A DNA stretch of 64,000 bases from Methyloversatilis sp. XJ19-49 (GTDB lineage Bacteria; Pseudomonadota; Gammaproteobacteria; Burkholderiales; Rhodocyclaceae). The notes beneath the pieces are model-generated. The model was not told the origin of the DNA. It was given only the letters and a program-made list of their open reading frames with translations, and did no database searches. The stretch covers positions 244,061 through 308,060 of the forward strand of contig NZ_JANINI010000003.1 in NCBI RefSeq assembly GCF_024580145.1, written 5' to 3'. Positions 1 to 7,607 of the stretch are shown piece after piece. A program made the translations under genes and the position numbers. Each line of letters opens with the position of its first letter. The stretch's first letter is position 1.

Positions 1-371
1 GGCTCGACCCATCGGCGCATCCCTACTTCGTTGATATCTCGGCGCTTCGGGTGTCATCGCACTTTGTGGTGCGGCGCAACGGCGAACTGCTGCAGTTCGT
101 GTCCACCCTCGAGCGCGCCTGGCATGCGGGCGTATCGAGCTGGCAGGGGCGCAGCCGCTGCAACGATTTTTCGGTCGGCATCGAGTTCGAAGGCTGCAAC
201 GTGCTGCCCTTCGAAGCGGCCCAGTACGCGCGCGCCCGCGCGCTGATCGCAGCGCTGCGCCAGCGCCATCCGATTGCCGATGTCGTAGGTCATTCGGATG
301 TGGCACCCGGTCGAAAGACCGACCCGGGCGCCTGTTTCGACTGGTCGGCGGTCGGTATCCCGCGCCCCTGA
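1..371 (+). CDS. ampD: 1,6-anhydro-N-acetylmuramyl-L-alanine amidase AmpD, C-terminal part
   Basis: The reading frame is open from base 3 and the 5' end lies outside the window. The protein matches the C-terminal two thirds of AmpD, the cytosolic zinc amidase that strips the peptide from anhydro-muropeptides during cell-wall recycling. Recognisable segments are HPYF near the edge, RAWHAG (a zinc-ligand histidine), CNDFSVGIEFEG, and VGHSDVAPGRKTDPG near the end, which carries the second histidine and the conserved Lys-Thr-Asp-Pro. The gene ends 40 bases before the nrdA -35 element, so the two are separately transcribed. Confidence 0.93.
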   Translation, partial: LDPSAHPYFVDISALRVSSHFVVRRNGELLQFVSTLERAWHAGVSSWQGRSRCNDFSVGIEFEGCNVLPFEAAQYARARALIAALRQRHPIADVVGHSDVAPGRKTDPGACFDWSAVGIPRP

Positions 372-410
372 AGCGTTTCCGGCGGATTCGCCGCGGACGG
401 AAAAAAGCGC

Positions 411-439
411 TTGCGGTGTCCGGGTCGCATCACTACACT
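411..439 (+). promoter_or_regulatory. Predicted sigma-70 promoter of nrdA
   Basis: TTGCGG (411-416) and TACACT (434-439) are separated by 17 bases. The -10 hexamer lies inside the upstream NrdR box, which suits repression by occlusion. Inferred from sequence only. Confidence 0.5.
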
Positions 440-476
440 TAGTAGCTCAAACCGCTTGAACCACTATAGGTAGTGG
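430..476 (+). promoter_or_regulatory. Tandem NrdR boxes upstream of nrdA
   Basis: Two 16-base palindrome-like sites at 430-445 and 461-476 resemble the NrdR box ACACTATATATAGTGT. By eye the downstream box matches at 12 of 16 positions and the upstream box at 10 of 16. They start exactly 31 bases apart, the three-helical-turn spacing typical of NrdR operators. The downstream box overlaps a GTG at 473 that would otherwise extend nrdA, which argues for the ATG at 551 as the true start. Confidence 0.8.
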
Positions 477-550
477 TCGAAGAGCACACTTCCCCACCTC
501 CAGATTCATTCCGCCGCAGCGTGGCTGCGGTTCTCCAGGGAGATGTACGC

Positions 551-3403
551 ATGCAAATCACCGCCGAACACGGCAGCAACCGTTCACTGTCCGGCACGCC
601 GGACCAGATCAGCCTCGAGTCGTCGGCCGCCGCGCACAGTGCGCACACCGATTACAAGATCATCCGCAGGAACGGTGCCGTGGTGGCGTTCGAGCCGGCC
701 AAGATTTCCATCGCCATGACCAAGGCCTTCCTGGCCGTGAATGGCGGGCAGGGCGCGGCATCGGCGCGTGTGCGCGAACAGGTTGCCGCACTGACCGACG
801 CGGTCGTCGGCGCGCTTCTGCGCCGCCTGCCGCACGGCGGCACCTTCCATATCGAAGACATCCAGGACCAGGTCGAACTGGCGCTGATGCGCTCGGCCGA
901 GCACGACGTGGCCCGCGCCTATGTGCTCTATCGTGAAAAGCGTTCCGCCGAACGCGCGCAGAAGCAGCAGGCCGTTGAAGCATCGATCGAGCAGCCGGTG
1001 CTGCACGTGGTCGATGGCGACCGCCGCATGCCGCTCGACCGCGAAGCGCTGCGCACGCTGATCCAGGACAGTTGCGAAAACCTGGGTGACGTCGTGTCGG
1101 TCGCCACCATTTTCGACGCCACGCTGACCAACCTGTACGACGGCGTGCCGGTCGATGAAGTGCGCAAGTCGGCCATCCTGGCCGCGCGCTCGCTGATCGA
1201 GAACGACCCGGCCTACGGCTACGTCACCGCCCGCCTGCTGCTGCACACGATCCGCGCCGAAGTGCTCGGCGAAGAAACGTCGCAGGGCGCGATGGCCACC
1301 GCCTACGCGGACTACTTCCCGCGCTACATCAAGCTGGGCATCGAAGCCGAACTGCTCGACCCGAAGCTGGCGCAGTTCGACCTCGCCAAGCTGGGCGCCG
1401 CGCTCGACCACCGCAACGACCTGCGCTTCAACTACCTCGGCCTGCAGACGCTTTACGACCGCTACTTCCTGCACATCCGCGACCGCCGCATCGAACTGCC
1501 GCAGGTGTTCTTCATGCGCGTCGCCATGGGCCTCGCGATGAACGAAATCAACCGCGAAGCGCGTGCGATCGAGTTCTATCAGCTGCTGGCCAGCTTCGAC
1601 TTCATGAGCTCGACGCCGACGCTGTTCAACAGCGCCACGCTGCGCCCGCAACTGTCGTCGTGCTACCTCACGACGGTGGCGGATGACCTCGACGGCATCT
1701 TCGAGGCGATCAAGGAGAACGCGCTGCTGGCCAAGTTCGCCGGCGGTCTGGGCAACGACTGGACGCCGGTGCGCGCGCTGGGCTCGCACATCAAGGGCAC
1801 CAACGGCAAGAGCCAGGGCGTCGTGCCCTTCCTGAAGGTGGTCAATGACACCGCCGTCGCAGTGAATCAGGGCGGCAAGCGCAAGGGCGCGGTGTGCGCC
1901 TATCTGGAAAGCTGGCACCTCGACATCGAGGAATTCCTCGAACTGCGCAAGAACACCGGCGATGACCGCCGTCGCACGCACGACATGAACACCGCGAACT
2001 GGATTCCCGATCTGTTCATGCGCCGCGTGATGGAAAACGCCGAATGGACGCTGTTCTCGCCGTCCGACTGCCCCGATCTGCACGACCTGTTCGGCCGCGC
2101 CTTCGAAGCCGCCTACACCCGCTACGAAGAGAAGGCCGCGCGCGGCGAAATCCGTGTGTTCAAGAAGATGCCGGCGGTCGCGCTATGGCGCAAGATGCTG
2201 TCGATGCTGTTCGAAACCGGCCACCCGTGGATCACTTTCAAGGATCCGTGCAACCTGCGCTCGCCGCAGCAGCATGTCGGCGTGGTGCACAGCTCGAATC
2301 TCTGCACCGAAATCACGCTGAACACCTCCGACACCGAAATCGCCGTGTGCAATCTCGGTTCGGTCAATCTGGTCGCCCACCTGAAGGACGACGGCCAGGG
2401 CAACAAGGTGCTCGACCACGACAAGCTGCGCAAGACCATCCGCACCGCGATGCGCATGCTCGACAACGTCATCGACATCAATTACTACTCGGTCGGCAAG
2501 GCGCGCAATTCGAACCTGAAGCACCGCCCGGTCGGCATGGGGCTGATGGGCTTCCAGGAAGCGCTGCACGAACTGCGCACGCCGTACGCCTCCGACGACG
2601 CGGTCGAATTCGCCGACCGTTCGATGGAAGCCGTCGCCTACTACGCCTACTGGGCCTCGACCGAACTGGCCGAAGAGCGCGGCCGCTACGCCAGCTACAA
2701 GGGCAGCCTGTGGGACCGCGGCATCCTGCCGCACGACTCGCTCGACATCCTGGCCGAAGAGCGCGGCGGCTACCTCGAAGTCGACCGTTCGGTCACGATG
2801 GACTGGAGCGCGCTGCGCAGCCGCATCGCCAACTACGGCATGCGCAATTCCAACTGCCTCGCCATCGCGCCGACCGCCACCATTTCGAACATCATCGGCG
2901 TCGACGCCAGCATCGAGCCGACCTACCAGAACCTGTTCGTCAAATCGAACCTGTCGGGCGAATTCACCGTGGTGAATGAGCACCTGGTGCGCGACCTGAA
3001 GAAGATGGGCCTGTGGGACGAAGTGATGGTCGCCGACCTGAAGTATTTCGACGGCTCGCTGTCGCGCATCGACCGCATTCCGGCCGATTTGCGCAGCCTG
3101 TACGCCACCGCCTTCGAAGTCGAGCCGAAATGGCTGGTCGAAGCCGCGTCGCGCCGCCAGAAGTGGATCGACCAGGCGCAGAGCCTGAACATCTACATGG
3201 CCGGCGCCTCGGGCAAGAAGCTCGACGAAACCTACAAGCTGGCCTGGCTGCGCGGCCTGAAAACCACGTATTACCTGCGCGCCATGGGCGCCACGCACGC
3301 CGAGAAGTCGACCGGCCGCGGCGGCGAGCTCAATGCCGTGCCGAGCGAAGCCGAACCCAAGTTCTGCGCCATCGACGACCCGACCTGCGAAGCCTGCCAG
3401 TAA
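551..3403 (+). CDS. nrdA: Ribonucleoside-diphosphate reductase class Ia, alpha subunit
   Basis: This is the large catalytic subunit that reduces NDPs to dNDPs together with NrdB. The 950-residue protein starts with an ATP-cone domain (about residues 34-125), the allosteric activity site. The active-site cysteines are visible: C371 in SSCYLTT, the radical cysteine C585 in NLCTEI, C600 in VCNLGSVNL, and the shuttle pair C946/C949 in the tail CEACQ. I chose ATG 551 because GGGAG lies just upstream; a longer in-frame GTG start at 473 would fall inside an NrdR box. nrdB follows after 144 bases that hold a strong hairpin. Regulation by NrdR is likely. Confidence 0.97.
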   Translation: MQITAEHGSNRSLSGTPDQISLESSAAAHSAHTDYKIIRRNGAVVAFEPAKISIAMTKAFLAVNGGQGAASARVREQVAALTDAVVGALLRRLPHGGTFHIEDIQDQVELALMRSAEHDVARAYVLYREKRSAERAQKQQAVEASIEQPVLHVVDGDRRMPLDREALRTLIQDSCENLGDVVSVATIFDATLTNLYDGVPVDEVRKSAILAARSLIENDPAYGYVTARLLLHTIRAEVLGEETSQGAMATAYADYFPRYIKLGIEAELLDPKLAQFDLAKLGAALDHRNDLRFNYLGLQTLYDRYFLHIRDRRIELPQVFFMRVAMGLAMNEINREARAIEFYQLLASFDFMSSTPTLFNSATLRPQLSSCYLTTVADDLDGIFEAIKENALLAKFAGGLGNDWTPVRALGSHIKGTNGKSQGVVPFLKVVNDTAVAVNQGGKRKGAVCAYLESWHLDIEEFLELRKNTGDDRRRTHDMNTANWIPDLFMRRVMENAEWTLFSPSDCPDLHDLFGRAFEAAYTRYEEKAARGEIRVFKKMPAVALWRKMLSMLFETGHPWITFKDPCNLRSPQQHVGVVHSSNLCTEITLNTSDTEIAVCNLGSVNLVAHLKDDGQGNKVLDHDKLRKTIRTAMRMLDNVIDINYYSVGKARNSNLKHRPVGMGLMGFQEALHELRTPYASDDAVEFADRSMEAVAYYAYWASTELAEERGRYASYKGSLWDRGILPHDSLDILAEERGGYLEVDRSVTMDWSALRSRIANYGMRNSNCLAIAPTATISNIIGVDASIEPTYQNLFVKSNLSGEFTVVNEHLVRDLKKMGLWDEVMVADLKYFDGSLSRIDRIPADLRSLYATAFEVEPKWLVEAASRRQKWIDQAQSLNIYMAGASGKKLDETYKLAWLRGLKTTYYLRAMGATHAEKSTGRGGELNAVPSEAEPKFCAIDDPTCEACQ

Positions 3404-3414
3404 GCCGGCTGCGC

Positions 3415-3452
3415 CGCCGCCCTGAACCCTGCACGCGCAGGGCAGGGCGGCG
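3415..3452 (+). other. Long GC-rich hairpin between nrdA and nrdB
   Basis: Outer arms CGCCGCCCTG (3415-3424) and CAGGGCGGCG (3443-3452) are perfectly complementary. An inner stem CCCTGC/GCAGGG closes a four-base loop, with only an AA bulge between stems. No T-run follows, so it is not a standard terminator. It may stabilise nrdA mRNA or set the nrdA:nrdB ratio (inference). Confidence 0.6.
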
Positions 3453-3547
3453 TCAGGTCCGACCGCACGCTGACTGAACGCAAACCGAATACAACCGAAT
3501 CAACCAGAACCCGGTCGCTCCACGCACCGCCCACGGAGAGAACACCC

Positions 3548-4798
3548 ATGCTGAGTTTTGAAGACGACCTGCCCGTGAACACCCCGCAACCCGGCCTCGG
3601 CCTGCGCACCGCCACCGCCGAGCCGGCTGCCGGCTTCGCCACGCGCGCCGGCGCAGCCCCTGTGGGAGCGGCGGCCCGCCGCGATATGTATGCGGACCCC
3701 CTTCCGATCACGGCCCCGATCGCCGAACTGCCGATCGCGCCGCGCGCCCCCGCGCCGGCCTCGACCGAATCCACCCGGATGCGCCGCATCCGCGCCGAAG
3801 ACAAGCGCGTCATCAACGGCGGCACCGACGTGAACCAGCTCGTGCCGTTCAAGTACAAGTGGGCGTGGGACAAATACCTGTCCGGCTGCGCCAACCACTG
3901 GATGCCGCAGGAAGTGAACATGCAGCGCGACATCGAGCTGTGGAAGACGCCCAACGGCCTGACCGACGACGAGCGCCGCCTCATCAAGCGCAACCTCGGC
4001 TTCTTCGTCACCGCCGATTCGCTGGCCGCCAACAACATCGTGCTCGGCACCTACCGCCACATCACGGCGCCCGAGTGCCGCCAGTACCTGCTGCGCCAGG
4101 CCTTCGAAGAGGCCATCCACACGCACGCCTACCAGTACATCGTCGAGTCGCTCGGCCTGGACGAAGGCGAAGTGTTCAACGCCTATCACGAAGTGCAGTC
4201 GATCCGCGACAAGGACGAGTTCCTGATCCCGTTCATCGACGTGCTGACCAACCCGATGTTCAAGACCGGCACGCCCGAAACCGACCAACAGCTGCTGAAA
4301 AGCCTGATCGTGTTCGCCTGTCTGATGGAAGGCCTGTTCTTCTACGTCGGCTTCGTGCAGATCCTCGCCCTGGGCCGTCAGAACAAGATGACCGGTGCTG
4401 CCGAGCAGTACCAGTACATCCTGCGCGACGAGTCCATGCACTGCAATTTCGGCATCGACCTGATCAACCAGATCAAGCTCGAAAACCCGCACCTCTGGAC
4501 CGTCGAATTCCGCGAAGAGCTCAAGACCCTGTTCCGCAAGGCCGTCGAGCTCGAATACCGCTACGCCGAAGACACCATGCCGCGTGGCGTGCTCGGCCTG
4601 AATTCAGCCATGTTCAAGGAATACCTCCGCTTCATCGCCAACCGCCGGGCGCAGCAGATCGGGCTCGACGTGCTGTATCCGGGGGCGGAAAACCCGTTCC
4701 CTTGGATGAGTGAAATGATTGATCTGAAGAAGGAAAGGAATTTCTTCGAGACCCGGGTGATTGAGTATCAGACGGGTGGGGCGTTGAGTTGGGATTGA
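3548..4798 (+). CDS. nrdB: Ribonucleoside-diphosphate reductase class Ia, beta subunit
   Basis: This is the radical-generating di-iron subunit. The carboxylate and histidine ligands can be placed at D157, E188, H191, E261, E295 and H298, with the radical tyrosine Y195 in [11 protein letters not shown], so it is tyrosyl-radical competent rather than a Phe-type class Ic protein. At 416 residues it is longer than E. coli NrdB because of a low-complexity Ala/Pro N-terminal extension of about 80 residues. Codons 39-46 of that extension come from a REP-like repeat unit seen elsewhere only between genes. GGAGAG precedes ATG 3548 at good spacing. The gene follows nrdA in the same direction. Confidence 0.96.
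   Translation: MLSFEDDLPVNTPQPGLGLRTATAEPAAGFATRAGAAPVGAAARRDMYADPLPITAPIAELPIAPRAPAPASTESTRMRRIRAEDKRVINGGTDVNQLVPFKYKWAWDKYLSGCANHWMPQEVNMQRDIELWKTPNGLTDDERRLIKRNLGFFVTADSLAANNIVLGTYRHITAPECRQYLLRQAFEEAIHTHAYQYIVESLGLDEGEVFNAYHEVQSIRDKDEFLIPFIDVLTNPMFKTGTPETDQQLLKSLIVFACLMEGLFFYVGFVQILALGRQNKMTGAAEQYQYILRDESMHCNFGIDLINQIKLENPHLWTVEFREELKTLFRKAVELEYRYAEDTMPRGVLGLNSAMFKEYLRFIANRRAQQIGLDVLYPGAENPFPWMSEMIDLKKERNFFETRVIEYQTGGALSWD
3661..3685 (+). repeat. REP-like palindromic unit inside the nrdB coding sequence
   Basis: The stretch starts TGTGGGAGCGGCGG and ends CGCCGCGAT, the same unit clustered at 53.6, 60.9 and 63.7 kb, with one C fewer in the loop. It is read in frame as part of the NrdB N-terminal extension (Val39 to Asp46). 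Confidence 0.8.
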
Positions 4799-4877
4799 TG
4801 GGGTTCAGATCGCCAGCTTCATCACAGCCCCTTGGTTTGCCGCTCAAGGTCAGGCGCCCGCTACCCCTCACCCCGTG

Positions 4878-5276
4878 TCACCAGATCGCCCGCACATGCG
4901 GGTAGGCCCTGATCTTTTCGTCGGCGCTGACCAGTGGTGCGGCGAACTTGCGCGCGGTGGCGACGATGATGCGGTCGGCCGGGTCCTTGTGGAAGTCCCC
5001 CGGCAGTTGCACGCTCTTGACCGCGATTTCGCTGTCCACTGGCACGATCTGTACCGCGTCGATCCGGCTGAGGGTGTCGAGCCAGGATTCGATGTCCATC
5101 GACAGCGCGACACGCCCGCGCTCGACCAGCATGGCCAGTTCCCAGGCCGAGATGCTTGAAACGAGGATCTGGCCGCCGTCCATTTCGGCGTCGATGGCTG
5201 ATGCCGCGGCGGCGGACAATTGTGCGCGTTCGCCGTTGGCCCACCACAGTAGCGCGTGGGTATCGAGCACGATCAT
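4878..5276 (-). CDS. vapC: PIN-domain toxin, VapC family
   Basis: This 132-residue protein is a typical type II ribonuclease toxin. PIN-domain acidic residues are visible: D5 in VLDTHALLWW, E46 in SAWELAML and D101 in DPADRIIVATA, plus an Asp in LVSADEKI. It overlaps its upstream partner by four bases (ATGA), indicating translational coupling in an antitoxin-toxin operon on the minus strand. A 31-base piece closely resembling its 3' end recurs at about 7196-7226, attached to a parD remnant. Confidence 0.93.
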   Translation of the reverse strand: MIVLDTHALLWWANGERAQLSAAAASAIDAEMDGGQILVSSISAWELAMLVERGRVALSMDIESWLDTLSRIDAVQIVPVDSEIAVKSVQLPGDFHKDPADRIIVATARKFAAPLVSADEKIRAYPHVRAIW

Positions 5277-5506
5277 CGCGCGGCGTCCCAGTCGTCCTCG
5301 CCCACCGGTTCGGTCGGCCGGTCGTAACGCAGTACCGAGCCGCGCAGGATGTCCAGCGGCGAGCGCTCCTGCGGTGTGAAGCGGCGCACTTCCAGCCGCG
5401 GTTCGCCGCGGTCGGTCACGATGAGGGGTTCGCCGCTGCGTTCCACGTCGCGGAAGTATTCGAGTGCGCGCGCCTTGAACTGCGATTTGGACACTTCGGT
5501 ACTCAT
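5273..5506 (-). CDS. Phd/YefM-like antitoxin, partner of VapC
   Basis: This 77-residue protein begins MSTEVSKSQFKARALEYFRD and continues with the PLIVTDRGEP strand typical of Phd/YefM DNA-binding antitoxins. It ends in an acidic tail suited to toxin neutralisation. AGAAGAGG precedes the ATG. It lies directly upstream of vapC with a four-base overlap, so it is its antitoxin and probably autoregulates the operon. Confidence 0.88.
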   Translation of the reverse strand: MSTEVSKSQFKARALEYFRDVERSGEPLIVTDRGEPRLEVRRFTPQERSPLDILRGSVLRYDRPTEPVGEDDWDAAR

Positions 5507-5639
5507 ATCAGGCCTCTTCTGAGCATAGTCACGAAACCATGGTCATCTTAGGCGCTGAATCCGTTGCAAACAAGGGCGACCATCAGGAAGCGTGGATGTA
5601 GCGACATGTCCGTCGGCTCGCGCTGTCGCTGGTGCGTTA

Positions 5640-5657
5640 GTGCTACCATGGTGTCAC
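5640..5657. promoter_or_regulatory. Candidate operator of the RHH/ParE module
   Basis: GTGCTACCATGGTGTCAC is an 18-base imperfect palindrome (7 of 9 pairs) located 20 bases before the antitoxin ATG. RHH antitoxins usually autoregulate through such a site. Assignment by position and symmetry only. Confidence 0.35.
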
Positions 5658-5677
5658 CTCTTTCGGGAGTACCGACA

Positions 5678-5959
5678 ATGGCGAGCACCACAACGCTCAA
5701 GCTGTCCGACGAACTCAAGGTGCGCATCGCCTCGGCGGCGCAGCAGTCAGGCAAGACCGCGCATGCCTTCATGGTCGAGGCGCTGGAACTGCAGACTGAG
5801 TTGGCCGAACGTCGTAGTGCTTTCGTAGCCGATGCGCTGCTGGCGCGGGAAGAGGTCGCGCGTTACGGTCTGGTGGTGGATGCCGACGAAGTGTTCGATT
5901 ACCTGAAGGCGCGCGCCGACAGAAAGGCCGCCCGAAAGCCAGACCCGTCGGCGATCTGA
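5678..5959 (+). CDS. Ribbon-helix-helix (CopG-type) antitoxin
   Basis: The 93-residue protein opens with TTLKLSDELKVRIASAA, the pattern of an RHH DNA-binding strand and helix, followed by a charged helical region that would bind the toxin. An in-frame ATG exists upstream at 5564, but ATG 5678 has GGGAG upstream and yields the expected RHH N-terminus. The toxin gene starts 13 bases after its stop, forming a two-gene module. Confidence 0.85.
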   Translation: MASTTTLKLSDELKVRIASAAQQSGKTAHAFMVEALELQTELAERRSAFVADALLAREEVARYGLVVDADEVFDYLKARADRKAARKPDPSAI

Positions 5960-5972
5960 GCACCGACCTGCA

Positions 5973-6272
5973 TTGAGCAGACGTCTGGTTCTGGCGCCGC
6001 GCGCGCTGGCCGATCTGGAACGGCTGACCGAATTTCTCATGCAAGCGGACGCTCCCGCGACGGCTGCAGAAACGCTGCCCCTGCTGCAGTCAGGTCTCGC
6101 GCTGTTGCGCCAGCATCCGTTGATCGGCCGCAAGGTCGAACATGGTCTGCGCGAGTTGGTGATTTCGCACGGCCGGACGGGTTACGTGGCCCTGTATGAC
6201 TATGACGCGGGCCGCGACATGGCGATCGTGCTGGCGGTCAGACACCAGCGCGAGGGCGGTTACGCGGATTGA
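5973..6272 (+). CDS. ParE/RelE-family toxin
   Basis: This 99-residue basic protein begins RRLVLAPRALADLERLTEFL and contains LPLLQSGLALLRQHPLIGR, GLRELVISHGRTGYVALYDY and IVLAVRHQREGGY near the end, the ParE/RelE fold signature. The start is a TTG at 5973; no ATG is available. It pairs with the RHH antitoxin just upstream. ParE-type gyrase poison versus RelE-type mRNase cannot be decided here. Confidence 0.88.
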   Translation: MSRRLVLAPRALADLERLTEFLMQADAPATAAETLPLLQSGLALLRQHPLIGRKVEHGLRELVISHGRTGYVALYDYDAGRDMAIVLAVRHQREGGYAD

Positions 6273-6308
6273 GCGCTGTGGCTTCGTCGCTGCGCGCGGG
6301 TTGCGCTT

Positions 6309-6533
6309 TCAGACAGCCTTGCCGGGCTCCTGAATCCAGGCGGGGATGTCGCGCTGACCCTGCAACACGCGCCAGACGTCGATAGGGTCAGGGCGCTCGA
6401 TGTAGAACATGAAATGTGGTCAGTTCGTCAGTGGCCAGGTACGCAGACCCGGCAGATCGAGCCCGTGGGAAACCTCAAGGTCAGACCTCATTTTCCAGTG
6501 CGGGACGATTGCTTGAGATGCCTGACGTAACGC
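6309..6533 (-). pseudogene. Broken parE-like toxin gene
   Basis: On the minus strand one frame reads GLDLPGLRTWPLTN, then an in-frame TGA (6420-6422), then PHFMFYIERPDPIDVWRVLQ and GQRDIPAWIQEP, ending at a stop at 6309-6311. This matches the C-terminal half of a ParE toxin interrupted by one nonsense codon. Upstream residues (ALRQASQ and onward) are only weakly ParE-like and no proper start is evident. A parD fragment lies on the same strand at 7196-7282, beyond the PEP-CTERM gene, so the two are probably remains of one parDE operon. Confidence 0.72.
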
Positions 6534-6600
6534 CGAAATAAGGTTATTTGTCATAATTCGCCGGCAAAATGCTGATCTCATTTCGACGCGGATCTTTCCC

Positions 6601-7176
6601 ATGCATCGTTTTTTCGCCGCCTTCCTCTCCTTCCTTGCTCTATATGGAACAGGCGAAGCGTCGAATGCCATTGTGATCGATGCACCGATCCCTGACGTCC
6701 GACTTCGGCTCTCCGACTTCGCTGAGGTGGTTGACGGAGCCGATGTGGCCTTCCTGGATGCCTACGAGCAATCCCGCCTGCTTGTCACTGATGGCAAGGT
6801 CAGCTTCCTCACACTTCATGACAATGCTTCGGCTGTGATCAATGGTGGCGAGATCAGTTGGATTCACTTGCACGACCGTAGTGTCGTTCGGCTTACCAAT
6901 GCTGACAGCTTGGGTTGGCTCGTCTTTCACGGTGCCGACTCCAGGGCTGACATTGTTGGGAACAATGTCAGCTACGAAGATGGCGTGCTGAAGGGCTCCT
7001 GGGCGAACGGCACCACTTTCTCGATCTGGGCAATCCACGAAGGGATGCAGATTCCGATTTCAATCCCGCCCAACATATTTGTAACGCCAATTCCCGAGCC
7101 CAGTCCCTGGATGCTCTTTGCGCTTTCCGTACCTTTCCTGCTCACGGGCCACCGCTCCAGATCGGGCACTCGGTAA
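6601..7176 (+). CDS. PEP-CTERM sorting-domain exported protein
   Basis: The 191-residue protein has an N-terminal signal peptide (hydrophobic FFAAFLSFLALYG) and a C-terminal PEP-CTERM tripartite tail: IPEPSPW, a hydrophobic segment (MLFALSVPFLL), then basic residues HRSRSGTR. Such proteins are exported and processed by exosortase in EPS-producing Gram-negatives. The middle has repeated strand-like segments (VSFLTLHDN, ISWIHLHDR, LGWLVFHGA), suggesting a small beta-solenoid. It sits between the two parDE remnants and is less GC-rich than its neighbours, consistent with recent insertion. Its specific role is unknown. Confidence 0.85.
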   Translation: MHRFFAAFLSFLALYGTGEASNAIVIDAPIPDVRLRLSDFAEVVDGADVAFLDAYEQSRLLVTDGKVSFLTLHDNASAVINGGEISWIHLHDRSVVRLTNADSLGWLVFHGADSRADIVGNNVSYEDGVLKGSWANGTTFSIWAIHEGMQIPISIPPNIFVTPIPEPSPWMLFALSVPFLLTGHRSRSGTR

Positions 7177-7195
7177 CCCCCTGCCCCTTTTCACC

Positions 7196-7282
7196 CTATC
7201 GCCCGCCCATGCGGATAGGTCCTGATTGGCTCACCTGTTCGTCCACGAAGGATTTCAGCGTGTCCGGCAGAGAAATGTTCAT
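7196..7282 (-). pseudogene. parD antitoxin fragment joined to a vapC-like tail
   Basis: A 28-codon frame starts MNISLPDTLKSFVDEQVSQ, the classic ParD N-terminus, and then runs directly into SGPIRMGGR and a stop. The DNA of that end matches the last bases of the vapC at 4878 (26 of 31 bases by eye). The chimera looks like a deletion junction between two toxin-antitoxin operons. Too short to be a working antitoxin. Confidence 0.75.
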
Positions 7283-7347
7283 CGTGCTGATAACCCCAAA
7301 ACTAGAAGGCTTGGCAACATCCGTCAAGACTGCTTGCGGATCCAGCC

Positions 7348-7381
7348 CGTAGGTTGGGGTGAGCGCAGCGATGCCCAACAT
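7348..7381 (+). repeat. Dispersed repeat family B, copy 1
   Basis: This 34-base unit reads CGTAGGTTGGGGTGAGC...GATGCCCAACAT. Near-identical copies occur at 7408, 17022, 17086, 17155, 47703 and 47753, always between genes. Function unknown. Confidence 0.85.
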
Positions 7382-7407
7382 GAGCCCGAACAGAAGCGTG
7401 CAGGACG

Positions 7408-7441
7408 CGTAGCTTGGGTTGAGCGCAGCGATGCCCAACAT
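7408..7441 (+). repeat. Dispersed repeat family B, copy 2
   Basis: This is a direct copy of the preceding unit with two substitutions near its left end (AGCTTGGGTT). The two copies start 60 bases apart in the gap before the hydrolase gene at 7608. Confidence 0.85.
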
Positions 7442-7607
7442 CAGGCGCGTGGCGCGAGATATCGCGGGTGACGAGCGAAGCTGTTCCCTTCGAGCGCACC
7501 GGTACGATACGAGCGCGGCCCCGTGGCGCGAAACATGTACCCTGCCTCGGAATCGCGTCGGCGCTCCCGCGTCGACCGTGTGTCTGCCTGCCCATCCGGA
7601 GAGTGCC

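Noticed and set aside
584..2083. Long open frame on the minus strand opposite nrdA (499 codons)
   Set aside because: It is a shadow of nrdA caused by high GC; the translation is Val/Ala/Arg/Gln-rich low complexity without a ribosome site or family features.
7226..7471. 81-codon frame encoding GWGERSDAQH-type repeats
   Set aside because: This is only the translation of repeat family B units; the same spurious peptide appears at every copy.
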